From positions 19,958,501-20,022,500 of the forward strand of contig NC_052668.1 of NCBI RefSeq assembly GCF_016802725.1: a DNA stretch of 64,000 nucleotides. Direction: 5' to 3'. The notes below the pieces were generated by a model. It had not been told where the DNA came from, made no database searches, and saw only the letters and a list, made by a program, of their open reading frames with translations. Of this stretch, positions 34,998 through 49,080 are shown piece by piece. Source of the DNA: Solenopsis invicta (taxonomy: Eukaryota; Arthropoda; Insecta; Hymenoptera; Formicidae). Numbering within the stretch: the stretch's first letter is position 1; every line of letters begins with the position of its first letter. A program made the position numbers and the translations under genes.

Positions 34998-37230
34998 TAT
35001 CAAAGTTCGAAATTTTTGAGTAAAATTTTTTTCGCGAATTTCTCCAATATCTCTGTGTTCTGATAGCCCCCAGAATAGTTCTAACTTTTATCATGATCGA
35101 TCGAGTCGCTAAAGTGAAAAACGAAAGACTTATATCCGTCAAAGTTCGAAATATTTGAGTAAATTTTTTTTTGCGAATTTCTACAATATCTCTGTGTTCT
35201 GATAACCCCGAGAAGAGTTACAACATTTATCATAATGGATCGAGTCGCTAAAGTAAAAGACGAAAAAGTTACATCAGTCAAAGTTCGAAATTTTTTAGTA
35301 AAATTGGTTTTTTTGCGAATTTCTCCAATATCTATGTGTTCTGATAGCCAACAGAAGAGATATAACTTTTATCATGATGTATCGAATCGCTGAACAGTAA
35401 AAGGAAAGACTTATATCAGGCAAATTTCGAAATTTTTGAGTAAAATTTTTTTTGCGAATTTCTCCAATATCTCTGTGTTCTGATAGCCCCGAGAAGAGTT
35501 AAAACATTTATCATAATGGATCGAATCGCTAAAGAAAAGACGAAAGCGTTATATCAGTCAAAGTTGGAAATTTTTTAGTAAAATTGATTTTTTTGCGAAT
35601 TTCTGCAATATCTCTGTGTTCTGATAGCCCACAGAAGAGATATAACTTTTATCATGATGTATCGAATCGCTGAACTGAAAAAGGAAAGACTTATATCAGG
35701 CAAATTTCGAAATTTTTGAGTAAAATTTTTTTTGCGAATTTCTCCAATATCTGTGTACTGATAGCCCCGAGAAGAGTTATAACATTTGTCATTATGGATC
35801 GAATCGCTAAAGAAAAGACGAAAGCGTTATATCAGTCAAAGTTGGAAATTATTTAGTAAAATTGATTTTTTTGCGAATTTTTCCAATATCTCTGTGTTCT
35901 GATAGCCCACAGAAGAGATATAACTTTTATCATGATGTATCGAATCGCTGAACTGAAAAGGAAAGACTTATATCAGGCAAAATTCGAAATTTTTGAGTAA
36001 AATTTTTTTTGCGATTTTCTCCAATATCTGTTTTCTGATAGCCCAGAGAAGATTTCTAACTTTTATCATAATGGATCGAATCGCTAAAGGGAAAGACGAA
36101 ATTGTTATATCAGTCAAAGATCGAAAATTTTGCGGAAAATTTTTTTTGCGAATTTCTCCAATATCTCTGTGTTCTGATAGCCCCGAGAAGAGTTATAACA
36201 TTTATCATAATGGATCGAATCGCTAAAGAAAAGACGAAAGCGTTATATCAGTCAAAGCTGGAAATTATTTAGTAAAATTGATTTTTTTGCGAATTTTTCC
36301 AATATCTCTGTGTTCTGATAACCCCGAGAAGAGTTATAACATTAATCATAATGGATCGAGTCGCTAACGTAAAAGACGAAAAGTTATATCAGTCAAAGTT
36401 CGAAATTTTTTAGTATAATTGGTTTTTTTGCGAATTTCTCCAATATCTCTGTGTTCTGATAGCCCCCAGAATAGTTCTAACTTTTATCATGATCGATCGA
36501 GTCGCTAAAGTGAAAAACGAAAGACTTATATCCGTCAAAGTTCGAAATATTTGAGTAAATTTTTTTTGCGAATTTCTCCAATATCTCTATGTTCTGATAA
36601 CCCCGAGAAGAGTTACAACATTTATCATAATGGATCGAGTCGCTAAAGTAAAAGACGAAAAAGTTATATCAGTCAATGATCGAAATTTTTTAGTAAAATT
36701 GGTTTTTTTGCGAATTTCTCCAATATCTCTGTGTTCTGATAGCCCACAGAAGAGATATAACTTTTATCATGATGTATCGAATCGCTGAACTAAAAAAGGA
36801 AAGACTTATATTAGGCAAATTTCGAAATTATTGAGTAAAATTTTTTTTGCGAATTTCTCCAATATCTCTGTGTTCTGATAGCCCCGAGAAGAGTTACAAC
36901 ATTTATCATAATGGATCGAGTCGCTAAAGTAAAAGACGAAAAAGTTATATCAGTCAAAGTTCGAAATTTTTTAGTAAAATTGGTTTTTTTGCGAATTTCT
37001 CCCATATCTCTGTGTTCTGATAGCCCACAGAAGAGATATAACTTTTATCATGATGTATCGAATCGCTGAACTGAAAAAGGAAAGACTTATATCAGGCAAA
37101 TTTCGAAATTTTTTAGGAAAATTTTTTTTGCGATTTTCTCCAATATCTCTATGTTCTGATAGCCCAGAGAAGATTTCTAACTTTTATCATAATGGATCGA
37201 ATCGCTAAAGTGAAAGACGAAAGAGTTATA
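34998..37230 (-). repeat. Satellite array segment S9 (16 monomers, inverted)
   Basis: 2,233 bp, one monomer (141 bp) shorter than S8. The missing unit lies near 36300, where a B-type tail (ATTGATTTTTTTGCG) runs straight into an A-type centre (CTGATAACCCCGAGAAG). The same joint is in S11, and the full-length version is in S15 near 57000. No gene is seen. Confidence 0.94.
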
Positions 37231-38515
37231 CAGGGTGTCCCATTTTAATGCATCCACGCAAATATTTACTTTCCCTTGCATTTTACAAGAAAATGTTTTA
37301 GACAAAAGTTGTATGGTTTCGAGGGGTACATAAGATGGTGTCATTAATTTGACCTCGAATAGTTGCTTAAAGGTCACATAAAGGCCACCTTCAATTTTTT
37401 AAATAGAAATGCCTATTTTTTATAATGTATTCTTGTAGCTTATCTCGAGACGTTTCCAAAACACTATAAACAAATGTCTTTCCGTTAAGTATTTTGCGAG
37501 TTGTGACGTTTGAAATTTGGTTGGATATTTTAATACATCCGCGCAAATACTTACGTTTCCTTGCATTTTACAAGAAAATGTTTCAGACAAAAGTTATATG
37601 GTTCAAAGGGGTCCAACCGTTGATGTCCTTGAACTTGACCTTGAAGTCGATTTTCAAAGTCATTTTAAGATTAACTAGTGTTTTTTCATTGGAAACCCGT
37701 ATTTTTGATCCCGGATTTGGAAAGAGCACAAAATTTTGCATAAAAAATATGTAACAATGTTAGGGCCTAAAAGTGGACCATAGGGGACTTTTAGACGAAA
37801 ACAGGTGATTTTATTTTAGCACTACTTTTTGTGATAAAGTATTTAGCACTACACACGTTAATCAAGCACCCCAAGGGGAACAGAACACTACTACGTCCAC
37901 GTCGTTGTTCCTGGGTTATGCTAAAAGTAGTGCTAAAATAAAATCACTTGTTTTCGTCTAAAAGTCCCCTATAGTCCACTTTTAGGCCCTACCACGGTTA
38001 CATATTTTTTACGCAAAATTTTGTGCTCTTTCCAAATCCGGGATCAAAAATAGGGGTTTCCAATGAAAAAATACTTGTTAATTTTAAAATGACTTTGAAA
38101 ATCGAGGTCAAGTTCAAGGTCATCAATGGTTGGCCCCCTTTGAACAATACAACTTTTGTCTGAAACATTTTCTAGTAAAATGCAAGAGAACGGAAATATT
38201 TGCGTAGATGGATTAAAGTGGCCCACCAACATTCAAGCTTCATAACTCTCAAAATACTTAACGGAAAGACATTTGTTTATAGTGTTTTGGAAACGTCTCG
38301 AGATAAGCTACAAGAATATGCCATAAAAAATAGGGAGGTCCATTTAAAAAATTGTATTCGACCTTCAAGTGTCCTTTAAGCAACTATTCGAGGTCAAATT
38401 AATGACACCATCTTATGTCCCCCTCGAAACCATACAACTTTTGTCTTAAATATTTTCTTGTAAAATGCAAGGGAACGGAAATATTTGCGTGGAGGAATTA
38501 AAATGGGACACCCTG
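37231..38515 (-). mobile_element. Palindromic element copy 9 (1,285 bp, inverted)
   Basis: Belongs to the 6-bp-deletion lineage. It differs from its neighbours by AAGTGTCCTTTAAG near 38368 and GTGGAGGAATTAAAATGGG at the right end. Its spacer-edge sequence is GGGTTATGC, unlike copies 8 and 10, which fits alternation of element variants inside the 7,177-bp repeat. TA flanks are at 37229-37230 and 38516-38517. Confidence 0.88.
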
Positions 38516-40889
38516 TATCAAAGTTCGAAATTTTTGAGTAAAATTTTTTTCGCGAATTTCTCCAATATCTCTGTGTTCTGAAAGCCCCCAGAATATTTCT
38601 AACTTTTATCATGATCGATCGAGTCGCTAAAGTGAAAAACGAAAGACTTATATCCGTCAAAGTTCGAAATATTTGAGTAAATTTTTTTTTGCGAATTTCT
38701 CCAATATCTCTGTGTTCTGATAACCCCGAGAAGAGTTACAACATTTATCATAATGGATCGAGTCGCTAAAGTAAAAGACGAAAAAGTTACATCAGTCAAA
38801 GTTCGAAATTTTTTATTAAAATAGGTTTTTTTGCGAATTTCTCCAATATCTATGTGTTCTGATAGCCCACAGAAGAGATATAACTTTTATCATGATGTAT
38901 CGAATCACTGAACAGAAAAAGGAAAGACTTATATCAGGCAAATTTCGAAATTTTTGAGTAAAATTTTTTTTGCGAATTTCTCCAATATCTCTGTGTTCTG
39001 ATAGCCCCGAGAAGAGTTAAAACATTTATCATAATGGATCGAATCGCTAAAGAAAAGACGAAAGCGTTATATCAGTCAAAGTTGGAAATTTTTTAGTAAA
39101 ATTGATTTTTTTGCGAATTTCTCCAATATCTCTGTGTTCTGATAGCCCACAGAAGAGATATAACTTTTATCATGATGTATCGAATCGCTGAACTGAAAAA
39201 GGAAAGACTTATATCAGGCAAATTTCGAAATTTCTGAGTAAAATTTTTATTGTGAATTTCTCCAATATCTGTGTACTGATAGCCCCGAGAAGAGTTATAA
39301 CATTTGTCATAATGGATCGAATCGCTAAAGAAAAGACGAAAGCGTTATATCAGTCAAAGTTGGAAATTTTTTAGTAAAATTGATTTTTTTGCGAATTTGT
39401 CCAATATCCCTGTGTTCTGATAGCCCACAGAAGAGATATAACTTTTATCATGATGTATCGAATCGCTGAACTGAAAAAGGAAAGACTTATATCAGGCAAA
39501 ATTCGAAATTTTTGAGTAAAATTTTTTTTGCGATTTTCTCCAATATCTCTGTGTTCTGATAGCCCAGAGAAGATTTCTAACTTTTATCATAATGGATCGA
39601 ATCGCTAAAGGGAAAGACGAAATTGTTATATCAGTCAAAGATCGAAAATTTTGCGGAAAATTTTTTTTGCGAATTTCTCCAATATCTCTGTGTTCTGATA
39701 GCCCCGAGAAGAGTTATAACATTTATCATAATGGATCGAATCGCTAAAGAAAAGACGAAAGCGTTATATCAGTCAAAGTTGGAAATTATTTAGAAAAATT
39801 GATTTTTTTGCGAATTTTTCCAATATCTCTGTGTTCTGATAGCCCACAGAAGAGATATAACTTTTATCATGATGTATCGAATCGCTGAACTGAAAAAGGA
39901 AAGACTTATATCAGCCAAATTTCAAAATTTTTGAGTAAATTTTTTTTGCGAATTTCTCCAATATCTCTGTGCTCTGATAACCTCGAGAAGAGTTATAACA
40001 TTTATCATAATGGATCGAGTCGCTAACGTAAAAGACGAAAAGTTATATCAGTCAAAGTTCGAAATTTTTTAGTATAATTGGTTTTTTTGCGAATTTCTCC
40101 AATATCTCTGTGTTCTGATAGCCCCCAGAATAGTTCTAACTTTTATCATGATCGATCGAGTCGCTAAAGTGAAAAACGAAAGACTTATATCCGTCAAAGT
40201 TCGAAATATTTGAGTAAATTTTTTTTGCGAATTTCTCCAATATCTCTATGTTCTGATAACCCCGAGAAGAGTTACAACATTTATCATAATGGATCGAGTC
40301 GCTAAAGTAAAAGACGAAAAAGTTATATCAGTCAATGATCGAAATTTTTTAGTAAAATTGGTTTTTTTGCGAATTTCTCCAATATCTCTGTGTTCTGATA
40401 GCCCACAGAAGAGATATAACTTTTATCATGATGTATCGAATCGCTGAACTAAAAAAGGAAAGACTTATATTAGGCAAATTTCGAAATTATTGAGTAAAAT
40501 TTTTTTTGCGAATTTCTCCAATATCTCTGTGTTCTGATAGCCCCGAGAAGAGTTACAACATTTATCATAATGGATCGAGTCGCTAAAGTAAAAGACGAAA
40601 AAGTTATATCAGTCAAAGTTCGAAATTTTTTAGTAAAATTGGTTTTTTTGCGAATTTCTCCAATATCTCTGTGTTCTGATAGCCCACAGAAGAGATATAA
40701 CTTTTATCATGATGTATCGAATCGCTGAACTGAAAAAGGAAAGACTTATATCAGGCAAATTTCGAAATTTTTTAGGAAAATTTTTTTTGCGATTTTCTCC
40801 AATATCTCTATGTTCTGATAGCCCAGAGAAGATTTCTAACTTTTATCATAATGGATCGAATCGCTAAAGTGAAAGACGAAAGAGTTATA
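38516..40889 (-). repeat. Satellite array segment S10 (17 monomers, inverted)
   Basis: 2,374 bp, matching S8 at an offset of about 7,177 bp. Both hold ATTTTTATTGTGAATTTC, the shortened AATATCTGTGTACTGATAG and the CTGATAACCTCGAG variants (for example 39240-39285 and 39978). Confidence 0.94.
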
Positions 40890-42174
40890 CAGGGTGTCCC
40901 ATTTTAATGCATCCACGCAAATATTTACGTTCCCTTGCATTTTACAAGAAAATGTTTTAGACAAAAGTTGTATGGTTTCGAGGGTTACATAAGATGGTGT
41001 CATTAATTTGACCTCGAATAGTTGCTTAAAGGTCACATAAAGGCCACCTTCAATTTTTTTAATAGAAATGCCTATTTTTTATAACGTATTCTTGTAGCTT
41101 ATCTCGAGACGTTTCCAAAACACTATAAACAAATGTCTTTCCGATAAGTATTTTGCGAGTTGTGACGTTTGAAATTTGGTTGGATATTTTAATACATCCG
41201 CGCAAATACTTACGTTTCCTTGCATTTTACAAGAAAATGTTTCAGACAAAAGTTGTATGGTTCAAAGGGGTCCAACCGCTGATGACCTTGAACTTGACCT
41301 TGAAGTCGATTTTCAAAGTCATTTTAAGATTAACTAGTGTTTTTTCATTGGAAACCCGTATTTTTGATCCCGGATTTGGAAAGAGCACAAAATTTTGCAT
41401 AAAAAATATGTAACAATGTTAGGGCCTAAAAGTGGACCATAGGGGACTTTTAGACGAAAACAGGTGATTTTATTTTAGCACTACTTTTTGTGATAAAGTA
41501 TTTAGCACTACACACGTTAATCAAGCACCCCAAGGGGAACAGAACACTACTACGTCCACGTCGTTGTTCCTGGGTTGTGCTAAAAGTAGTGCTAAAATAA
41601 AATCACTTGTTTTCGTCTAAAAGTCCCCTATAGTCCACTTTTAGGCCCTACCACGGTTACATATTTTTTACGCAAAATTTTGTGCTCTTTCCAAATCCGG
41701 GATCAAAAATAGGGGTTTCCAATGAAAAAATACTTGTTAATTTTAAAATGACTTTGAAAATCGAGGTCAAGTTCAAGGTCATCAATGGTTGGCCCCCTTT
41801 GAACAATACAACTTTTGTCTGAAACATTTTCTAGTAAAATGCAAGAGAACGGAAATATTTGCGTTGATGGATTAAAGTGGCCCACCAACATTCAAGCTTC
41901 ATAACTCTCAAAATACTTAACGGAAAGACATTTATTTATAGTGTTTTGGAAACGTCTCGAGATAAGCTACAAGAATATGCCATAAAAAATAAGGAGGTCC
42001 ATTAAAAAAATTGTATTCGACCTTCAAGTGACCTTTAAGCAACTATTCGAGGTCAAATTAATGACACCATCTTATGTCCCCCTCGAAACCATACAACTTT
42101 TGTCTTAAATATTTTCTTGTAAAATGAGAGGGAACGGAAATAATTGCGTGGAGGTATTAAAATGGGACACCCTG
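40890..42174 (-). mobile_element. Palindromic element copy 10 (1,285 bp, inverted)
   Basis: Marker changes: GAGGGTTACATAAG near 40980, and AATGAGAGGGAACGG with AAATAATTGCG near 42124. The last pair recurs only in copy 15, 17,195 bp downstream, so copies 10 and 15 are close relatives. TA flanks are at 40888-40889 and 42175-42176. Confidence 0.88.
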
Positions 42175-44407
42175 TATCAAAGTTCGAAATTTTTGAGTAA
42201 AATTTTTTTCGCGAATTTCTCCAATATCTCTGTGTTCTGATAGCCCCCAGAATAGTTCTAACTTTTATCATGATCGATCGAGTCGCTAAAGTGAAAAACG
42301 AAAGACTTATATCCGTCAAAGTTCGAAATATTTGAGTAAATTTTTTTTTGCGAATTTCTACAATATCTCTGTGTTCTGATAACCCCGAGAAGAGTTACAA
42401 CATTTATCATAATGGATCGAGTCGCTAAAGTAAAAGACGAAAAAGTTACATCAGTCAAAGTTCGAAATTTTTTAGTAAAATTGGTTTTTTTGCGAATTTC
42501 TCCAATATCTATGTGTTCTGATAGCAAACAGAAGAGATATAACTTTTATCATGATGTATCGAATCGCTGAACAGTAAAAGGAAAGACTTATATCAGGCAA
42601 ATTTCGAAATTTTTGAGTAAAATTTTTTTTGCGAATTTCTCCAATATCTCTGTGTTCTGATAGCCCCGAGAAGAGTTAAAACATTTATCATAATGGATCG
42701 AATCGCTAAAGAAAAGACGAAAGCGTTATATCAGTCAAAGTTGGAAATTTTTTAGTAAAATTGATTTTTTTGCGAATTTCTGCAATATCTCTGTGTTCTG
42801 ATAGCCCACAGAAGAGATATAACTTTTATCATGATGTATCGAATCGCTGAACTGAAAAAGGAAAGACTTATATCAGGCAAATTTCGAAATTTTTGAGTAA
42901 AATTTTTTTTGCGAATTTCTCCAATATCTGTGTACTGATAGCCCCGAGAAGAGTTATAACATTTGTCATTATGGATCGAATCGCTAAAGAAAAGACGAAA
43001 GCGTTATATCAGTCAAAGTTGGAAATTATTTAGTAAAATTGATTTTTTTGCGAATTTTTCCAATATCTCTGTGTTCTGATAGCCCACAGAAGAGATATAA
43101 CTTTTATCATGATGTATCGAATCGCTGAACTGAAAAGGAAAGACTTATATCAGGCAAAATTCGAAATTTTTGAGTAAAATTTTTTTTGCGATTTTCTCCA
43201 ATATCTGTTTTCTGATAGCCCAGAGAAGATTTCTAACTTTTATCATAATGGATCGAATCGCTAAAGGGAAAGACGAAATTGTTATATCAGTCAAAGATCG
43301 AAAATTTTGCGGAAAATTTTTTTTGCGAATTTCTCCAATATCTCTGTGTTCTGATAGCCCCGAGAAGAGTTATAACATTTATCATAATGGATCGAATCGC
43401 TAAAGAAAAGACGAAAGCGTTATATCAGTCAAAGCTGGAAATTATTTAGTAAAATTGATTTTTTTGCGAATTTTTCCAATATCTCTGTGTTCTGATAACC
43501 CCGAGAAGAGTTATAACATTAATCATAATGGATCGAGTCGCTAACGTAAAAGACGAAAAGTTATATCAGTCAAAGTTCGAAATTTTTTAGTATAATTGGT
43601 TTTTTTGCGAATTTCTCCAATATCTCTGTGTTCTGATAGCCCCCAGAATAGTTCTAACTTTTATCATGATCGATCGAGTCGCTAAAGTGAAAAACGAAAG
43701 ACTTATATCCGTCAAAGTTCGAAATATTTGAGTAAATTTTTTTTGCGAATTTCTCCAATATCTCTATGTTCTGATAACCCCGAGAAGAGTTACAACATTT
43801 ATCATAATGGATCGAGTCGCTAAAGTAAAAGACGAAAAAGTTATATCAGTCAATGATCGAAATTTTTTAGTAAAATTGGTTTTTTTGCGAATTTCTCCAA
43901 TATCTCTGTGTTCTGATAGCCCACAGAAGAGATATAACTTTTATCATGATGTATCGAATCGCTGAACTAAAAAAGGAAAGACTTATATTAGGCAAATTTC
44001 GAAATTATTGAGTAAAATTTTTTTTGCGAATTTCTCCAATATCTCTGTGTTCTGATAGCCCCGAGAAGAGTTACAACATTTATCATAATGGATCGAGTCG
44101 CTAAAGTAAAAGACGAAAAAGTTATATCAGTCAAAGTTCGAAATTTTTTAGTAAAATTGGTTTTTTTGCGAATTTCTCCCATATCTCTGTGTTCTGATAG
44201 CCCACAGAAGAGATATAACTTTTATCATGATGTATCGAATCGCTGAACTGAAAAAGGAAAGACTTATATCAGGCAAATTTCGAAATTTTTTAGGAAAATT
44301 TTTTTTGCGATTTTCTCCAATATCTCTATGTTCTGATAGCCCAGAGAAGATTTCTAACTTTTATCATAATGGATCGAATCGCTAAAGTGAAAGACGAAAG
44401 AGTTATA
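42175..44407 (-). repeat. Satellite array segment S11 (16 monomers, inverted)
   Basis: 2,233 bp, the 7,177-bp-offset twin of S9, including the one-monomer deletion joint near 43490. It starts with GATAGCAAACAGAAG near 42521, a change shared with 56055 and 59714. Confidence 0.94.
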
Positions 44408-45692
44408 CAGGGTGTCCCATTTTAATGCATCCACGCAAATATTTACTTTCCCTTGCATTTTACAAGAAAATGTTTTAGACAAAAGTTGTATGGTTTCGAG
44501 GGGTACATAAGATGGTGTCATTAATTTGACCTCGAATAGTTGCTTAAAGGTCACATAAAGGCCACCTTCAATTTTTTAAATAGAAATGCCTATTTTTTAT
44601 AATGTATTCTTGTAGCTTATCTCGAGACGTTTCCAAAACACTATAAACAAATGTCTTTCCGTTAAGTATTTTGCGAGTTGTGACGTTTGAAATTTGGTTG
44701 GATATTTTAATACATCCGCGCAAATACTTACGTTTCCTTGCATTTTACAAGAAAATGTTTCAGACAAAAGTTATATGGTTCAAAGGGGTCCAACCGTTGA
44801 TGTCCTTGAACTTGACCTTGAAGTCGATTTTCAAAGTCATTTTAAGATTAACTAGTGTTTTTTCATTGGAAACCCGTATTTTTGATCCCGGATTTGGAAA
44901 GAGCACAAAATTTTGCATAAAAAATATGTAACAATGTTAGGGCCTAAAAGTGGACCATAGGGGACTTTTAGACGAAAACAGGTGATTTTATTTTAGCACT
45001 ACTTTTTGTGATAAAGTATTTAGCACTACACACGTTAATCAAGCACCCCAAGGGGAACAGAACACTACTACGTCCACGTCGTTGTTCCTGGGTTATGCTA
45101 AAAGTAGTGCTAAAATAAAATCACTTGTTTTCGTCTAAAAGTCCCCTATAGTCCACTTTTAGGCCCTACCACGGTTACATATTTTTTACGCAAAATTTTG
45201 TGCTCTTTCCAAATCCGGGATCAAAAATAGGGGTTTCCAATGAAAAAATACTTGTTAATTTTAAAATGACTTTGAAAATCGAGGTCAAGTTCAAGGTCAT
45301 CAATGGTTGGCCCCCTTTGAACAATACAACTTTTGTCTGAAACATTTTCTAGTAAAATGCAAGAGAACGGAAATATTTGCGTAGATGGATTAAAGTGGCC
45401 CACCAACATTCAAGCTTCATAACTCTTAAAATACTTAACGGAAAGACATTTATTTATAGTGTTTTGGAAACGTCTCGAGATAAGCTACAAGAATATGCCA
45501 TAAAAAATAGGGAGGTCCATTAAAAAAATTGTATTCGACCTTCAAGTGACCTTTAAGCAACTATTCGAGGTCAAATTAATGACACCATCTTATGTCCCCC
45601 ACGAAACCATACAACTTTTGTCTTAAATATTTTCTTGTAAAATGCGAGGGAACGGAAATATTTGCGTGGAGGTATTAAAATGGGACACCATG
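44408..45692 (-). mobile_element. Palindromic element copy 11 (1,285 bp, inverted, right end mutated)
   Basis: The 7,177-bp-offset twin of copy 9. Its right end reads GGGACACCATG instead of GGGACACCCTG, so one terminal repeat is damaged; the copy has nevertheless been retained in the array. TA flanks are at 44406-44407 and 45693-45694. Confidence 0.87.
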
Positions 45693-47789
45693 TATCAAAG
45701 TTCGAAATTTTTGAGTAAAATTTTTTTCGCGAATTTCTCCAATATCTCTGTGTTCTGATAGCCCCCAGAATAGTTCTAACTTTTATCATGATCGATCGAG
45801 TCGCTAAAGTGAAAAACGAAAGACTTATATCCGTCAAAGTTCGAAATATTTGAGTAAATTTTTTTTTGCGAATTTCTACAATATCTCTGTGTTCTGATAA
45901 CCCCGAGAAGAGTTACAACATTTATCATAATGGATCGAGTCGCTAAAGTAAAAGACGAAAAAGTTACATCAGTCAAAGTTCGAAATTTTTTAGTAAAATT
46001 GGTTTTTTTGCGAATTTCTCCAATATCTATGTGTTCTGATAGCCCACAGAAGAGATATAACTTTTATCATGATGTATCGAATCGCTGAACTGAAAAAGGA
46101 AAGACTTATATCAGGCAAATTTCGAAATTTTTGAGTAAATTTTTTTTGCGAATTTCTCCAATATCTCTGTGTTCTGATAGCCTCGAGAAGAGTTATAACA
46201 TTTATCATAATGGATCGAATCGCTAAAGAAAAGACGAAAGAGTTATATCAGTCAGAGTTGGAAATTTTTTAGTAAAATTGATTTTTTTGCGAATTTGTCC
46301 AATATCCCTGTGTTCTGATAGCCCACAGAAGAGATATAACTTTTATCATGATATATCGAATCGCTGAACTGAAAAAGTAAAGACTTATATCAGGCAAATT
46401 TCGAAATGTTTGAATAAATTTTTTTTACGAATTTCTCCAATATCTCTGTGTTCTGATAGCCCCTAGAAGAGTTATAACTTTTATCATAATGGATCGAATC
46501 GCTAAAGTAAAAGACGAAAAGTTATATCAGTCAAAGGTCGAAATTTTTTATTAAAATTGGTTTTTTTGCGAATTTCTCCAATATCTCTGTGTTCTGATAG
46601 CCCACAGAAGAGATATAACTTTTATCATGATGTATCGAATCGCTGAACTAAAAAAGGAAAGACTTATATCAGGCAAATTTCGAAATTTTTGAGTAAAATT
46701 TTTTTGCGATTTTCTCCAATTTCTCTGTGTTCTGATAGCCCAGAGAAGATTTCTAACTTTTATCATAATGGATCGAACTGCTAAAGTGAAAGACGAAATA
46801 GTTATATCAGTCAAAGTTCGAAAATTTTGCGGAAAATTTTTTTTGCGAATTTCTCCAATATCTCTGTGTTCTGATAGCCCCTAGAAGAGTTATAACTTTT
46901 ATCATAATGGATCGAATCGCTAAAGTAAAAGACGAAAAAGTTATATCAGTCAAAGTTCGAAATTTTTTAGTAAAATTGGTTTTTTTGCGAATTTCTCCAA
47001 TATCTCTGTGTTCTGATAGCCCACAGAAGAGATATAACTTTTATCATGATGTATCGAATCGCTGAACTGAAAAAGGAAAGACTTATATCAGGCAAATTTC
47101 AAAATTTTTGAGTAAATTTTTTTTTGCGAATTTCTCCAATATCTCTGTGTTCTGATAACCCCAAGAAGAGTTATAACATTTATCATAATGGATCGAGTCG
47201 CTAAAGTAAAAGACGAAAAAGTTATATCAGTCAAAGTTCGAAATTTTTTAGTAAAATTGGTTTTTTTGCGAATTTCTCCAATATCTATGTGTTCTCATAG
47301 CTCACAGAAGAGATATAACTTTTATCATGATGTATCGAATCGCTGAACTGAAAAAGTAAAGACTTATATCAGGCAAATTTCGAAATTTTTGAGTAAAATT
47401 TTTTTTGCGAATTTCTCCAATATCTCTGTGTTCTGATAGCCCCTAGAAGAGTTATAACTCTTATCATAATGGATCGAATCGCTAAAGTAAAAGACGAAAA
47501 AGTTATATCAGTCAAAGTTCGAAATTTTTTATTAAAATTGGTTTTTTTGCGAATTTCTCCAATATCTCTGTGTTCTGATAGCCCACAGAAGAGATAATAA
47601 CTTTTATCATGATGTATCGAATCGCTGAACTGAAAAAGGAAAGACTTATATCAGGCAAATTTCGAAATTTTTTAGGAAAATTTTTTTTGCGATTTTCTCC
47701 AATATCTCTGTGTTCTGATAGCCCAGAGAAGATTTCTAACTTTTATCATAATGGATCGAATAGCTAAAGTGAAAGACGAAAGAGTTATA
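45693..47789 (-). repeat. Satellite array segment S12 (about 15 monomers, inverted)
   Basis: 2,097 bp. The first part follows the 7,177-bp pattern; from about 46,050 the order changes to monomers with GAACTGAAAAAGTAAAG, CCCCTAGAAGAG and AAGAGATAATAAC. It is therefore a recombinant unit that ends the 7,177-bp tandem region. Confidence 0.93.
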
Positions 47790-49080
47790 CAGAGTGTCCC
47801 ATTTTGATGCATCCATGCAAATATTTACTTTCCCTTGCATTTTACAAGAAAATGTTTTAGACAAAAGTTGTATGGTTTCGAGGGGTACATAAGATGGTGT
47901 CATTAATTTGACCTCGAATAGTTGCTTAAAGGTCACATAAAAGCCACCTTCAATTTTTTAAATAGAAATGCCTATTTTTTATAGCGTATTCTTGTAGATT
48001 ATCTCGAGACGTTTCCAAAACACTATAAACAAATGTCTTTCCGTTAAGTATTTTGCGAGTTGTGACGTTTGAAATTTGGTTGGTTATATTAATACATCCG
48101 CGCAAATACTTCCGTTCCCTTGCATTTTACAAGAAAATGTTTCAGACAAAAGTTATATGGTTCAAAGGGGTCCAACCGTTGATGACCTTGAACTTGACCT
48201 TGAAGTCGATTTTCAAAGTCATTTTAAGATTAACTAGTGTTTTTTCAATGGAAACCCGTATTTTTGATCCCGGATTTGGAAAGAGCACAAAATTTTGCAT
48301 AAAAGATATGTAACAATGTTAGGGCCTAAAAGTGGACCATAGGGGACTTTTAGACGAAAACAGGTGATTTTATTTTAGCACTACTTTTTGTGATAAAGTA
48401 TTTAGCACTACACACGTTAATCAAGCACCCCAAGGGGAACAGAAAACTACTACGTCCACGTCGTTGTTCCTGGGTTATGCTAAAAGTAGTGCTAAAATAA
48501 AATCACTTGTTTTCGTCTAAAAGTCCCCTATAGTCCACTTTTAGGCCCTACCACGGTTACATATTTTTTACGCAAAATTTTGTGCTCTTTCCAAATCCGG
48601 GATCAAAAATAGGGGTTTCCAATGAAAAAATACTTGTTAATCTTAAAATGACTTTGAAAATCGACTTCAAGGTCAAGTTCAAGGTCATCAATGGTTGGCC
48701 CCCTTTGAACAATACAACTTTTGTCTGAAACATTTTCTAGTAAAATGCAAGAGAACGGAAATATTTGCGTAGATGGATTAAAGTGGCCCACCAACATTCA
48801 AGCTTCATAACTCTCAAAATACTTAACGGAAAGACATTTCTTTATAGTGTTTTGGAAACGTCTCAAGATAAGCTACAAGAATATGCCATAAAAAATTGGG
48901 AGGTCCATTTAAAAAATGGTATTCGACCTTCAAGTGACCTTTAAGCAACTATTCGAGGTCAAATTAATGACATCATCTTATGTCCCCCTCGAAACTATAC
49001 AACTTTTGTCTTAAATATTTTCTTGTAAAATGCGAGGGAACGGAAATATTTGCGTGGAGGTATTAAAATGGGACACCCTG
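47790..49080 (-). mobile_element. Palindromic element copy 12 (1,291 bp, inverted)
   Basis: Lacks the 6-bp deletion. The left end is slightly damaged (CAGAGTGTCCC). Marker ATCCATGCAAATATT near 47810. Its right flank has TCAAAATTCGAAATTTTTAAG, shared only with copy 16 (offset 14,509 bp). TA flanks are at 47788-47789 and 49081-49082. Confidence 0.88.

Larger units (their letters stand above)
33293..47647. repeat. 7,177-bp tandem super-repeat (two HOR units per period)
   Basis: Landmarks recur exactly 7,177 bp apart: elements 8 to 10 (33713, 40890) and 9 to 11 (37231, 44408), and many satellite markers between. The period is a 3,518-bp unit (1,285-bp element plus 16 monomers) followed by a 3,659-bp unit (1,285-bp element plus 17 monomers). 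A weaker echo at about the same spacing begins near 31.2 kb. The boundaries given are approximate. Confidence 0.85.
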
